From the NCBI RefSeq assembly GCF_027579695.1, contig NC_083570.1:3875001-3939000 (forward strand): a DNA stretch of 64,000 nucleotides, in the 5' to 3' direction. Below the pieces are notes generated by a model that worked only from the letters and a program-made list of their open reading frames with translations, was not told the DNA's origin and made no database searches. Shown here in pieces: positions 30,590-42,153 of the stretch. The DNA is from Neoarius graeffei. Lineage: Eukaryota; Chordata; Actinopteri; Siluriformes; Ariidae. The position numbers and the translations under genes are program-made. Positions within the stretch are counted from its first letter, which is position 1, and each line of letters starts with the position of its first letter.

Positions 30590-30935
30590 CAGGGCAGCAT
30601 GGTGGTGTAGTGGTTAGCACTGTCACCTCACACCAAGAAGGTCCTGGGTTCGAGCCCAGTGGCCGGTGAGGGCCTTTCTGTGTGGAGTTTGCCTGTTCTC
30701 CCCGTGTCCGCGTGGGTTTCCTCCGGGTGCTCCGGTTTCCCCCAAAGACATGCAGGTTAGGTTAATTGGTGACTCTAAATTGACCGTAGGTGTGAATGGT
30801 TGTTTGTCTTTGTGTGTCAGCCCTGTGATGACCTGGCGACTTGTCCAGGGTGAACCCCGCTTCTCGCCCATAGTCACCTGGGATAGGCTCCAGCTCACCC
30901 ACGACCCTGCACAGGATAAGCGGTTATGGATGGGC
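30590..30935 (+). repeat. tRNA-headed SINE, copy 5 (older, diverged)
   Basis: Head GGCAGCATGGTGGTGTAGTG to GATAAGCGGTTATGGATGG. It lacks the GATGAGATG tail and carries internal deletions relative to the other copies, so it belongs to an older subfamily. Confidence 0.8.
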
Positions 30936-31099
30936 TTCAGTGTTTCCTGAAGCTTCATCTGGCCATCATTATCCATGTGTATTTCATGAAATTAATCCTA
31001 ATCAGTGCGGTTATATTTCTGTACTTAAGAGAGATGAAATGGTCAATAGAGGAGTGTTCGTGATCTCTCTGTGTTTGTGCTCCTCCTCTCTCTCTCTCT

Positions 31100-31220
31100 C
31101 TCTCTTTCTCTTTCTCTCACCCCTCTGTCACATACACACAGACACACACACACAGAAGAAGGAAGTCACTCCTTTCAGACAACACAAAACTGATCTCTTT
31201 CTCATTGCGATTTCAGGAAA
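31100..31220 (+). promoter_or_regulatory. 5' flank of finTRIM B with probable 5'-UTR splice acceptor
   Basis: A pyrimidine-rich tract and TTTCAG at 31211-31216 lie immediately before GAAAATGG. This suggests the ATG exon is preceded by a separate 5'-UTR exon. No TATA box is obvious; (CT)n and (CA)n runs lie at 31085-31155. Confidence 0.4.
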
Positions 31221-34200
31221 ATGGCCAAGGCCAGTATTTCAGTAGATCAGCTTTCTCAGGACCAGTTCAGGTGCCCAGTGTGTCTGGATCTCCTGAAGGA
31301 TCCGGTGACTATCTCCTGTGGTCACAGTTTCTGTAAGGTGTGTATTAATGGCTGCTGGGATCAGGAGGATCAGAAGGGCGTCTACAGCTGTCCTCAGTGC
31401 AGAGACACTTTCACGACAAGGCCTGTTCTACGCAGAAACAACATGCTGGATGAAGTGGTGGAGAAACTGAAGAAGACTGAAGTTCAAGCTGCTTCTCCTG
31501 CTCACTGTTACGCTGGACCTGAAGATGTGGAGTGTGATTTCTGCACCGGGAGAAAACACAAAGCTGTCAAGTCCTGTCTGATGTGTTTGGCTTCATTTTG
31601 TGAAACTCATCTGAAACCTCATCTTGAAGACTCTACTTTGAAAAAACACACATTGATTGAAGCCTCAGTAAAACTCCAAGAGAAGATCTGCTCTGAACAT
31701 CACAAGCTGATTGAGATCTACTGTCAGACTGATCAAACCTGCATCTGTCATTTGTGTATGATGGAAAATCACAAAGGTCACGACACCGTCACAGCCGCAG
31801 CAGAAAGAGCTGAGAAACAGGTGAGAACTAGAAATCTTTCCAGAATTAAATCATCTTAATTATAGTTTCCCATCTAGAAACAGGTGCTTTAGTCAGAGAT
31901 ATGATTTGAAGTTTAATTTCAATGTGTGTCTCAATCAGAAGGATTCTGTAAAAGCTGATTAAAATTGTCTGTGTTCTGGTGAACAGAGTGTTAAATTTAT
32001 CTTCAGTAATGGTCGTAATCTGGTCAAACCAGTTAGTGAACATGTCAGCCAACGCCTGTGACAGGGCGAGGCAGGTGAAAACACAAACACTTTTTTTTTT
32101 TTACTTTTTATGATCCTTTATTTTTTACAAAAGTAGCATTACATAATAAAATGTACGTGAATTAATAAATAAATATTTAATAAAGCATTTTAAATAAATT
32201 TGGCTAAATATAACAGTGCACAGTGTGAGTTAAGTTATTGTAGTGATTCTGCAATGCAGGTTTTGTGTAAAACAAAGTTCTTCTTCCACTACCGAGCACA
32301 GAGCCTCCTCACAACACCACACTGTCTTAAACATTTCCATATCACCCATACTCTTAAAAAAAATAAAATCAATCAAAACTCTGGATTTAGTTAGTCTGGA
32401 CAGAATTCTCTCAGGGTCACAGTCTGTGTTTTGTGCCATTTTGTTTTTTCTACTTCAGTAGATTGCCATTTTGGCCTGGCCAGGGTTAACAGTAACCAGC
32501 TGACACATGGATTTGTTTCTCCGGACGTATTTAAAACCAAAAATAAAAAGCTGAAAGGTAAAATTCATATCAAATGATCTTAAAATGTCCCCCAACCAAT
32601 AAAACAGTGACTGCAACCCGAAGCAATGTAAAAAGACATAAACAGTTTCTCTCGGAGAACAAAAGGGACACTCTTGGGTGACCTCAGGGTTTAAAATGGA
32701 GATAAAAGAATTCACAGACACTGTACAATGTAAAAACTTCCACCTCCAAATCAATCAGAAGGTTTCTGTAAAAACTGATTAAAATTGTATGTGTTCTGGT
32801 TAACAGTGTTAAATCCATCTTCGGTGAGAGTCGTAATCTGGTCAGACCAGTTACTCAACATTTCAACATTTCACACACGCAGAGAATATTTTGGCAAAAC
32901 AAACAAACAAAGCTGTTATAATGAGCTCCACCCTTCTCGGAAGGCTTTTCACTAGATTTTGGGGCGTGGTGGTGGGGTTAGTGTTCATTCAGCAACAGTG
33001 GCGCTTGAAAGTTTGTGAACCCTTTAGAATTTTCTGTATTTCTGCATAAATATGATCTAAAACATCATCAGATTTTCACACAAGTCCAAAAAGTAGATAA
33101 AGAGAACCCAGTTAAACAAATGAGACAAAAATATTATACTTGGTCATTTATTTATTGAGGAAAATGATCCAATATTACATATCTGTGAGTGGCAAAAGTA
33201 TGTGAACCTTTGCTTTCAGTATCTGGTGTGACCCCCTTGCGCAGCAATAACTGCAACTAAACGTTTGCGGTAACTGTTGATCAGTCCTGCACACCGGCTT
33301 GGAGGAAGTTTAGCCCGTTCCTCCGTACAGAACAGCTTCAACTCTGGGATGTTGGTGGGTTTCCTCACATGAACTGCTCGCTTCAGGTCCTTCCATAACA
33401 TTGTGATTGGATTCAGCGCTGCTCTTGCTCCTTGCGGAGGGTGATCAGGGCTTGGTACTGGCTTTATTGGGTGGCAGCAAGGGCATAGGTGACATTCTTG
33501 AGTGGGGAGGACTCCACTGGTGGTTAACGTCAGTCTTCCTGGCTTTCGGCACCACTGTTATATGTCCCTGAGGTGGGTGGAATACTGAAGTGCAGACAGG
33601 CAGGAAATGGTGTTGAACACAGTCTCTTTTATTTTTCACTTTGGCTTTTCAGCTTTAACATTATGTCTTGTCACACATATATACATGTTCTCCATTCGGG
33701 AGACGACCACCTCTTCACTCTCCCCCTCTTTTTCATGACTCTGTCATTCCTGCAAAACAGACACCCACACATCAGTTACCAACAGGTGAGATCACTTTGC
33801 CACTCACCTTCCCTGGCCCCGCCCTCTATTCACTAACTGGTGCTTGACCACACCCACACTGCCAAAAAACAACAAAAAACACACACAATACATAACATTC
33901 ACAGCTGTAAGAAACATGAATGTACTTTGAACTGACATTAATATGGAACCAGTTCGCTCGTACTGTATAAAAAGCTGAATGTATTTTATTTGTCCTCAGA
34001 GTGAGTTAAAGGAGGAGCAGATGAAATCCCAGCAGAGAATCCAGGAGAAGCAGAAGAAGGTGCAGGAGCTCAAACAGGCTGTGAACACTATAAAGGTGAG
34101 CAGTGAGCAGAGACAGAGCTGCTCCTAGAAACACACACAACATGGACAACGAGTCATTTACAGTCCCAGTAAGAGAGGGAATGATAGATGAGCTTTAAAT

Positions 34201-35694
34201 CTTGTGTGTGTGTGTGTGTGTGTCCTAACAGCTCAGTGCACAGACAGCAGTGGAGGACAGTGAGAGGATCTTTACTGAGCTGATCAGCTCCATGGAGAAA
34301 AAGCGCTGGGAGGTGACGGAGCTGATCAGAGATCAGGAGAAGGCTGAACTGAGTCGAGCTGAACGACTCCTGGAGCAACTGGAGCAGGAGATTGCTGATC
34401 TTCAGAGGAGAGTCACTGAGCTGGAGCAGCTTTCACACACACACGATCACATCCATTTCCTCCAGGTAACACTCACTGTCTGATCTACAGAGCCAGCTGT
34501 TCCTCACACACTCTCTAAAACACCTCTCATTAAGGGAACAATAAATGTCCCTGTCTGACATCACAAGTGGGTTTTACATTTCATTTGCTTTCTGTAGGTT
34601 TTAGCTTCTGGACGTCAGTCTCCTCAACTTATCGGACCAGATTTTCGCACATCCAGCGTCACTGTCCATCAACATCTCTCATTTGATGGAGTGAGGAATT
34701 CTCTCTCAGATCTGAAAAAGAGACTCGAGGAATTCTGTGAGGAGGAATTCAACAAAATCCCTCCACATGGTAAGAGGAGCTGTTCCTGCTGGAGAAACAC
34801 AGTGATGTGTTATTTCTTAGCGATGCTCCTGCTTTCTTTTCTGCAGACACTTTATTCACCCGACACTTTGAACTAAAACACTGATTTAAAATGAATAAAC
34901 TGACTGGATCACTTTAAACTCTTTCCATCTTTTACACAAACTCATGTTTCCATTTTTCTCTCCACAGCTGCAGCATTTCAGATCATTTCAGGACCACAGA
35001 GCAGAGAAGAGTTTCTGAAATGTACATCTAACACACACACACACTTCACATAAATATATTGTGTGAATTAAACCCAACATGTTCACATTGTTCAGTTTGG
35101 TTTTTCTCTTTTATTTTAGATTTCCGTTATCTGACTCTGGATCCCAACACGGCACATCGTCACCTCATTCTGTCTGAGAAGAACAGAGCGGTGAATGACA
35201 GTGGGAGAGAGCAGCGTTTCTCTGATCATCCAGAGAGATTTGATTCCTGGGAGCAGGTGTTGTGTAAGGAGAGTGTGTGTGGACGCTGTTACTGGGAGGT
35301 GGAGTGGAGCGGTGATGGTGGTGTGTCCATAGCAGTCTCATATAAAGGCATCAGCAGGAAAGGACGGGTTAATGAGTGTGGGTTTGGAGGCAACAATCAG
35401 TCCTGGAGTTTGCGGTGTGCTTCTTCTTCTTCTTCTTCTTCTTCTCTCTCTTTCTATCACGACAACATTAAGACTGATCTCAGAGTTCCATCAGCCTCCA
35501 GAATAGGAGTGTATGTGGATCACAGTGCAGGAACTCTGTCCTTCTACAGCGTCTCTTACACAATGAAGCTCCTCCACAGAGTCCACACCACATTCACTCA
35601 GCCTCTATACGCTGGATTTGGGGTCTACAAAGTTTCTGGGTTCGCGTTCTACTGGTCTCCTGGTTCTACAGTGAGATTGTGTGATCGAGAATAA
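31221..35694 (+). CDS. finTRIM-type TRIM protein (RING, B-box, coiled coil, PRY-SPRY), gene B
   Basis: An intact six-exon gene. Exons: 31221-31820 (600 nt), 34000-34095 (96), 34232-34465 (234), 34598-34769 (172), 34968-35021 (54), 35120-35694 (575). All introns are GT-AG and phases join to 577 codons including the stop, giving a 576-residue protein. Exon 1 encodes a RING finger (C18, C21, C33, H35, C38, C41, C57, C60), the ubiquitin-ligase module, then B-box zinc-binding segments (CDFCTGRKHKAVKSCLMC; CSEHHKLIEIYC...CHLC). Exons 2-4 encode the coiled coil. Exon 6 encodes PRY (LTLDPNTAHRHLILSEKN) and SPRY (CYWEVEWSG, RIGVYVDHSAGTLSFYSV). FinTRIMs are a fish-expanded family linked to antiviral responses. 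Intron 1 holds several transposon relics. No frame break was seen. Confidence 0.93.
31931..32050 (+). repeat. Direct repeat flanking a LINE fragment, left copy
   Basis: About 117 bp, near-identical in order to 32752-32868 (TCAATCAGAAGG, GATTAAAATTGT, GTAATCTGGTCA). The two copies bracket the L1-like fragment in intron 1. Confidence 0.75.
32085..32755 (-). mobile_element. L1/Tx1-like LINE 3' fragment in finTRIM B intron 1
   Basis: Minus frame 32754-32455 reads RWKFLHCTVSVNSFISILNP and CPFCSPRETVYVFLHCFGLQ and ends VNPGQAKMAIY. This is the zinc-binding (zf-RVT-like) C-terminal tail seen in fish L1/Tx1-group LINEs. The remainder to 32090 is degenerate 3' sequence ending in a T-run on the plus strand, a poly(A) on the minus strand. 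Confidence 0.6.
32752..32868 (+). repeat. Direct repeat flanking a LINE fragment, right copy
   Basis: Partner of 31931-32050; roughly 85 percent similar by eye. Confidence 0.75.
32996..33406 (-). mobile_element. Tc1-like fragment (T family) with transposase C-terminus
   Basis: Begins with the terminal repeat CAGTGGCGCTTGAAAGTTTG. The minus-strand frame 33401-33216 encodes MLWKDLKRAVHVRKPTNIPE and ends VIAAQGGHTRY. It is cut at 33406, where a Gmr1-like leader begins. Confidence 0.85.
33407..33555 (-). pseudogene. Gmr1-like leader/gag 5' fragment
   Basis: Minus-strand text next to the LTR at 33556 resembles the leader and first gag codons of E1 (SPPHSRMSPMPLLPPNKAST). No complete frame. Confidence 0.6.
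33556..33866 (-). repeat. Gmr1-like LTR in finTRIM B intron 1
   Basis: Minus-strand LTR ending ...GGGACATATAACA at 33556, with the LTR start near 33866 (GGCAGTGTGGGTGTGGTCAAG). The flank beyond it (AACATTCACAGCTGTAAGAA) matches in reverse complement the flank of the LTR at 63068 in gene C, so both stem from one insertion. Confidence 0.78.
34203..34222. repeat. (TG)n microsatellite in intron 2 of finTRIM B
   Basis: A short TG run in the polypyrimidine region before exon 3. Gene C has an expanded (CA)n at the equivalent place (62671-62712). Confidence 0.9.
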
Positions 35695-35695
35695 A
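35690..35695 (+). promoter_or_regulatory. AATAAA overlapping the stop codon of finTRIM B
   Basis: The stop codon TAA (35692-35694) lies inside the hexamer AATAAA. If used as a polyadenylation signal, the 3' UTR would be very short. Confidence 0.35.
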
Positions 35696-35822
35696 AGTGT
35701 GTAGTGTTTTCTGTAAAATTCCTGCATGTTGCCACGTTGTTGCTCAGTCGTCTGCTTCACTAGAACACAATCCAGCTGCACAAAAACACTCATTTTAATA
35801 TTTAAGTTAAAACGTATAATGT

Positions 35823-36180
35823 TTTATTATTATTATTCGTCACATGCACACTTCAAGTACAGTGAAATTCATCCTCTGCATTTAACCCATCTGAAGCAGT
35901 GAACACACTCACACCCAGAGCAGTGGGCAGCCCAGAGCACCCGGGGAGCAGTCAGGGGTTCGGTACCTTGCTCAAGGGCACCTCAGCCCAAGGCCGCCCC
36001 ACGTCAACCTAACTGCATATCTTTGGACTGTGGGGGAAACTGGAGCACCCGGAGGAAACCCATGCAGACATGGGGAGAACATGCAAAGTCCAGACAGAAA
36101 GGCCCTCACCGGCCACTGGGTTCGAACCCAGAACCTTCTTGCTGTGAGGCGACCGTGCTAACCACTACACCACCATAAAT
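35823..36180 (-). repeat. Second SINE type with shared head, minus strand
   Basis: It shares the tRNA-like head and the CTTTGGACTGTGGGGGAAAC block with the other SINEs. Its 3' half differs (CACTTCAAGTACAGTGAAAT, AGCAGTGGGCAGCCCAGAGC). It is absent at the equivalent place in gene C, so it inserted after the B/C duplication. Confidence 0.75.
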
Positions 36181-36595
36181 GTATAATAATTAAAGGTAGA
36201 CTGCCTTTCAGATTTTTCTAATTTAGGCCATAAAAAGAATTTTCCCTGACACCCAATTATTTTTTTAGTGGACTGAAAGCTACTGAATTCGACACTCAGA
36301 CTTCAAATTTTATTACTTTTTTCCCCTAAAAGAACAATTAATGAATTTAGAGCCACGTGGCCCTAAATTCTCCGCCATTTTTTTCTTGCCTCACCGTGAC
36401 CTTATCCAACATGTTATGTCGTGCATGAGGTGGTGGGGTTTCCCCATTGTGGGATACAAATTTGTACCCTGAGAGAACAATGGAGGACCGACCATAGTAA
36501 CGGAAAGTGGGAAGAAAAAACTCTGTATTGTGAAGGAAAGGAAACGCAGGACCAAAATAATAAATGTCAGCAAACACAAAAATCAAAAAGATGAA

Positions 36596-36840
36596 TGTAA
36601 CGGCTTCGCTGATCTAGTGGACACTGAAACAGGCAGGCAGGATCAATGTCAGTTTCGTTTTTATTTTTTAAACTGTCACTTAACACAAAACATGCTTTTC
36701 AGCAGTTTCAAAATAAACTATGTGTCACTGCCCTGATGTGATTTCAGCCAGGGACAGAGATTCACACTGCACACACACACCACCTTTACCGGGCTCGTGC
36801 TCCACTCACCAACTGGCACTTGGCCACGCCCCCCACCACA
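36596..36840 (-). repeat. Solo LTR downstream of finTRIM B
   Basis: Minus-strand LTR of the Gmr1-like type, starting TGTGGTGGGGGGCGTGGCCA and ending GCCGTTACA. The flanks TTCAC/TTCAT look like a 5-bp target duplication. Its ortholog downstream of gene C is 59880-60138 with the same flanks. Confidence 0.82.
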
Positions 36841-37109
36841 GTGAAAAAGAACCGTATACTGTCTTGCTCAACGAAATAAACTGCGCAGTATGATCGTGAA
36901 TCGAGAGGTTGTTCACCAGAAGTTGTGCAATATACAGTAGGTGTATAGTCTAATTACACACATTTTCGCTCAGCAGTCTTCACCATCGCAATGATAAACA
37001 AAGAATCTTCTATGTAAACTATCTAATGCACAGGAATAATATTTACATTGTGAAATCACGACATACTTTTCATTATGACTAACGAATATTGACTAGAACA
37101 CGCTCAGTG
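36841..37109. other. Flank shared (inverted) with 59640-59879
   Basis: Non-coding DNA. Blocks such as ACCGTATACTGTCTTGCTCA recur in reverse complement at 59640-59879. It marks the outer part of the B/C inverted duplication. Confidence 0.65.
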
Positions 37110-38360
37110 TTTATTGTTTATTACACATACAAGAACAAAATTGGCTTAACAAAATATACCAAATACTAAGACATGCAGGGGAGGCCTGAAACTTGATGGT
37201 TTTTCAAGAGCCTCCTCTTATTAAGATAAAAATGACAATATTAAGGTCAACTTATATAAAGCATAAAAAAGTTAATAATTAAAGTAATTGATCAATAGAT
37301 AGCCGGGGAAACAAACATATAATTTGCTACAAGCAAATACATGAATTCATGGTAAAATAACAATGATGACATCGATTTGCTGAGTAAAATGATAGGAATA
37401 AGCTTCAGATCAACTTACTGAACAAAACTAAAATTAAGCATGAAAACATCGTCAATTATGAACAATTAATCGATCACAAGGATTTGGAAAGAGATCAGTG
37501 TAATTTTGTAGCTGGATTATTCAAGATTCTCTTTAGCAGTTGCTTCTTGAAAAGGGGCAGAGACGTATTGTTTTGTAATTGTTTTTTTAGACTATTCCAT
37601 CCAAAGGGTTCTCTATACATTAAAGTAAACTGTCGCTGATTAGATTTGGTTCGAATCGGTCTTAAGTTATTGCACTGTCTTGTGTTGTGTTTGAGGATAT
37701 CTGAGTTATATATAATGCTATCTCTGTAATGTGCTGGTAAATATCAACTTCCACAGATGATTTTGTGAACAAAAAGACTAATCTGTAATTTGTTAATGTT
37801 GTATATTGTTAATATTTTTAAGTCATGAAACTAATTTGTTGAAGGGAATGTATATGACACATTTGAAGAGATCCTAATAAAGCGTTTCTGTAGTAAGAGC
37901 AGTGGCTTTAGCATTGTTGGATAAGTGCTTGCCCATATAATATGTTCGGTACGGGTAAATCTAGGTGTAGTATAGAATCATAATTTTTGTGAAAGTAAAT
38001 TTCCAACCTTTCATATTATTCCGATATTTTTGTCTATCGTTTTGCTAATGAGCTCAACATGATTTTTCCATGCAAGTTTTTCATCTATTAAAATACCTAA
38101 GAAGCGTGTCTCTGTATGTTGTCAATATATATTTTGGCATTTTTATTACAGTGTTTTTTACTTTTTCCCACAAAGATGATGAAATTTGTTTTTTTTTTAT
38201 ATTTAAGGACAGTTTGTTTGCTCAAAACCACTTATTTACCCCACTCATTTCAGAATTCATGGAGCTAACTCGGACATCAAATTTTCAGTGGGACATAAAC
38301 AGGTTTGTGTTGCCTGCAAATACTAAAGTAAACAGTTTTTTTGGATACAAATGCTAAGTT
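37110..38360 (-). mobile_element. Degenerate LINE 3' part (reverse transcriptase thumb)
   Basis: Minus-strand reading from about 38100 gives FLGILIDEKLAWKNHVELIS, KTIDKNIGII then a stop, VGNLLSQKL, HIIWASTYPT and LLLLQKRFIRI. These are typical blocks after the catalytic core of a LINE reverse transcriptase. The rest is broken 3' sequence. The clade is not determined. Confidence 0.65.
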
Positions 38361-38689
38361 ATTTACAGTGGTGCTTGAAAGTTTGTGAACCCTTTAGAAT
38401 TTTCTATATTTCTGCATAAATCTGACCTAAAACATCTTTAGATCTTCACACAAGTCCTAAAAGTAGATAAAGAGAACCCAGTCAAACAAATGAGACAAAA
38501 ATATTATACTTGGTCATTTATTTATTGAGAGAAATGATCCAATATTACATATCTGTGAGTGGCAAAAGTATGTGAACCTCTAGGGTTAGCAGTTAATTTG
38601 AAGGTGAAATTAGAGTCAGGTGTTTTCAATCAATGGGACGACAATCAGGTGTGAGTGGGCACCCTGTTTTATTTAAAGAACAGGGATCT

Positions 38690-39786
38690 ATCAAAGTCTG
38701 ATCTTCACAACACATGTTTGTGGGAGTGTATCATGGCATGAACAAAGGAGATTTCTGAGGACCTCAGAAAAAGTGTTGTTGATGCTCATCAGGCTGGAAA
38801 AGGTTACAAAACCATCTCTAAAGAGTTTGGACTCCACCAATCCACAGTCAGACAGATTGTGTACAAATGGTGGAAATTCAAGACCATTGCTACCCTCCCC
38901 AGGAGTGGTCGACCAACAAAGATCACTCCAAGAGCAAGGCGTGTGATAGTCAGTGAGGTCACAAAGGACCCCAGGGTAACTTCTAAGCAACTGAAGGCCT
39001 CTCTCACATTGGCTAATGTTAATGTTCATGAGTCCACCATCAGGAGAACACTGAACAACAATGGTGTGCATGGCAGGGTTGCAAGGAGAAAGCCACGGCT
39101 CTCCAAAAAGAACATTGCTGCTCATCTGCAGTTTGCTAAAGATCATGTGGACAAGTCAGAAGGCTATTGGAAAAATGTTTTGTGGACAGATAAGACCAAA
39201 ATAGAATTTTTTGGTTTAAATGAGAAGTGTTATGTTTGGAGAAAGGAAAACACTGCATTCCAGCATAAGAACCTTATCCTATCTGTGAAACATGGTGGTG
39301 GTAGTATCATGGTTTGGGCCTGTTTTGCTATATCCGGGCCAGTACGGCTTGCCATCATAGATGGAACAATGCATCCTGAATTATAGCGGCGAATTCTAAA
39401 GGGAAATGTCAGGACCAGGACATCTGTCCATGAACTGAATCTCAAGAGAAGGTGGGTCATGCAGCAAGACAATGACCCTAAGCACTTTTTAAATTTTTTT
39501 TTTTTACCCTAAGCACTTTATTTTAACTTTATTCTTAAAGAAGAATAAATTTAATGTTTTGGAATGTCCAAGTCAAAGTCCTGACCTTAATCTACTGGAA
39601 ATGTTGTGGAAGGACCTGAAGCGAGCAGTTCATGTGAGGAAACCCACCAACATCCCAGAGTTGAAGCTGTTCTGTACGGAGGAATGGGCTACAATTCCTC
39701 CAAGCCGGTGTGCAGGACTGATCAACAGTTACCGCAAACATTTAGTTACAGTTATTGCTGCACAAGGGGATCACACCAGATACTGA
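38690..39786 (+). pseudogene. Tc1-like transposase of T2, broken
   Basis: The same protein as in T1. Frame 38859-39386 carries PRSGRPTKITPRARRVIVSE, VLWTDKTKIEFFG (the usual D-E after W is D-K) and GGGSIMVWACFAISGP. After a stop at 39386 and a T-rich insertion near 39490, frame 39559-39786 gives ECPSQSPDLNLLEMLWKDLK and ends VIAAQGDHTRY. The N-terminal HTH is frameshifted near 38750. Not functional. Confidence 0.85.
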
Positions 39787-40386
39787 ATGCAAACGTTCAC
39801 ATACTTTTGCCACTCACAGATATGTAATATTGGATCATTTTCCTCAATAAATAAATGACCAAGTATAATATTTTTGTCTTGTTTGTTTAACTGGGTTCTC
39901 TTTATCTACTTTTAGGACTTGTGTGAAAATCTGATGATGTTTCAGGTCATATTTAGATTAGATTAGATTAGATTAGATTAGATTAGATTAGAATTTTATT
40001 GATCCCTTTGGGAGGGTTCCCTCAGGGAAAGTAAAATTTCAGTAGCATCATTATAGGATAAACAGAGAACAGAATAGAAAAAAGAGAGAACTTCTAGATA
40101 AATTTAGTCTTTAGAAAACTTCTGGATGAATAATGTAAGTATTTACATATACAAATATATTAAAAAAGGATTTGAAAAAAGTCCAGCAGGAGAGGTATTG
40201 CACATTTTTATTGCACATTGTCCAGTATTGCTTTTTGTCAAGCTAGGCTACTGCTCCTTCCCGTCCTCTGTCCTCCTGTTACCCCCCCCCCCCCCCCCCC
40301 CCAGAGAGGAGTTGTACAGTCTGATGGCGTGAGGGACAATGGAGTTTTTAAGTCTGTTAGTCCTGCACTTGGGAAGTAGAATTCTG

Positions 40387-42135
40387 TCACAGAATGCTGA
40401 ACAGGCTCCTCTGGTTGCTGATGACGGTGTGCAGAGGGTGACTGGCATCATCCGTGATGTTCAGTAGTTTGTCCATAGACCTCTTCTCTGCCACTGTCAC
40501 CAGAGACTCCAGCTTCATGCCAACCACAGAGCTGGCCTGCCTGATCAGTTTGTCCAGCCTGGATGTGTTCTTCTTGGATGTGCTGCCCCCCCAGCACACC
40601 ACGGTGTAAAACAGGACACTGGTGACCACAGACTGATAGAACATCCACAGGAGTTTCCTGCAGATGTTAAAGGACTGCAGCCTCCTCAGGAAGTATAGCC
40701 TGCCCTGTCCTTTCCTGTTCAATTGGTTGGTGTTGCAAGTCCAGTCCAGCTTGCTGTCCAGCCACAGCCCAAGGTACTTGTAGGAATCCACAGCCTCCAC
40801 CTCGACTCCCTCGATCAGAACTGGTCGTGACCTTGGTCTGGACCTCCCAAAATCAATGACCAGCTCCTTGGTCTTCGAGGTGTTGAGCTACAGATAGCTC
40901 CTGTTGCACCAAACAGCAAAGTCCCTCACCAGGCTCCTATACTCCTCCTCTCTGTTGTCCTGATACACCCCACAATGGCTGTGTCATCAGCGAACTTCTA
41001 AACGTGACACAGCTCTCAGTTGTAGCAGAAGTCTGCGGTATACAGGGTGAAGAGAAGAGGGGCCAGCACTGTGCCCTGGGGTGCTCCAGTGCTGCTAATC
41101 ACAGTGTCAGACATGATGTCCTTCAGCCTGATGTACTGCGGCCTGCCGGTGAGGTAGCTGGAGATCCAGGTGACCAGGCAGGGGTCCACTCACATCCTGT
41201 TCAGTTTGTCCTGAAGCATAAGGGTCTGGATAGTGTTGAAGGCACTCGAGAAGTCCAAGAAGAGGATCCTCACTGTGCCATTTCCCTGATCCAGATGCGA
41301 GTGGGCTGGGTGTAGCAGGTAGAGAATGGCGTCTTCCACACCAACGCCTGCCCGGTATGCAAACTGCAGACAGTACTGGGCATGTTACACCTGGGGTCTG
41401 AGGAGGCTGAGGAAGAGCCGCTCCAACATCTTCCTCAGATGTGAAGTGAGTCCCACCCGTCGGAAGTCATTCAGCTCGCTGGACTGGTTCTTCTTGGGAA
41501 CTGGAACAATATATGATGTCTTCCAGAGGGTGGGTACTCTCCCCTGCTGCAGGCTGAGGTTGAAGATGCATTGGAGTGGTTCACCCAGTTCAGCAGTGCA
41601 GGTCTTCAGTAGTCGTGGACACACCTTGTCTGGACCTGCTGCTTTCCTGTGGTGAAGCTTCCTCAGTTGACCTCTGACCTGGTCTGCAGTAATGCATGGA
41701 GGAGTATGTGTTGAGGTGGGGGGAGGGGGAGGCTGCTGCAATGACTGGGGGAAGGTGTGTTGAGGGAAGAGGGAGAGATGGCTGCAGTGAGGGGGAGGGT
41801 GGGTGGTTGAACCGGTTGAAGAAGTCATTCAGCTCGTTCGCCCTCTCCACTGTCCCCTCAATGACTCTGGTCTTTGTGTTGTGGCCTGTCATGGTTTTCA
41901 CACCTTCCCAGACCTCCCTCATGCTGTTCTCCTTCAGCTTCTGCTCCACCTTTCTCCTGTAGCTGTCCTTAGCTTCCCTCACGCAACGTTTCACCTCCTG
42001 CTGTGCTGCTTTCATTGCCTCCCTGTCTCTGCTCCTGAAGGTGGCCTTCTTCCTGTTGAAGACAGCTTTGACTTCCTGTGTTACCCATGGCTTGTTATTA
42101 GGGTAACACCTTACAGTCTTAGCAGGGGAGACCAC
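40387..42135 (-). pseudogene. R2 LINE reverse transcriptase, broken
   Basis: Frames 42135-41590, 41828-41385 and 40800-40387 in succession give NKPWVTQEVKAVFNRKKATF, GQLRKLHHRKAAGPDKVCPR, DFRRVGLTSHLRKMLERLFL and SYKYLGLWLDSKLDWTCNTN. Frameshifts near 41600-41800 and stops around the catalytic FADD site (about 40980-41000) inactivate it. Confidence 0.82.
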
Positions 42136-42153
42136 GTCTGCACAGAAGTTGAG

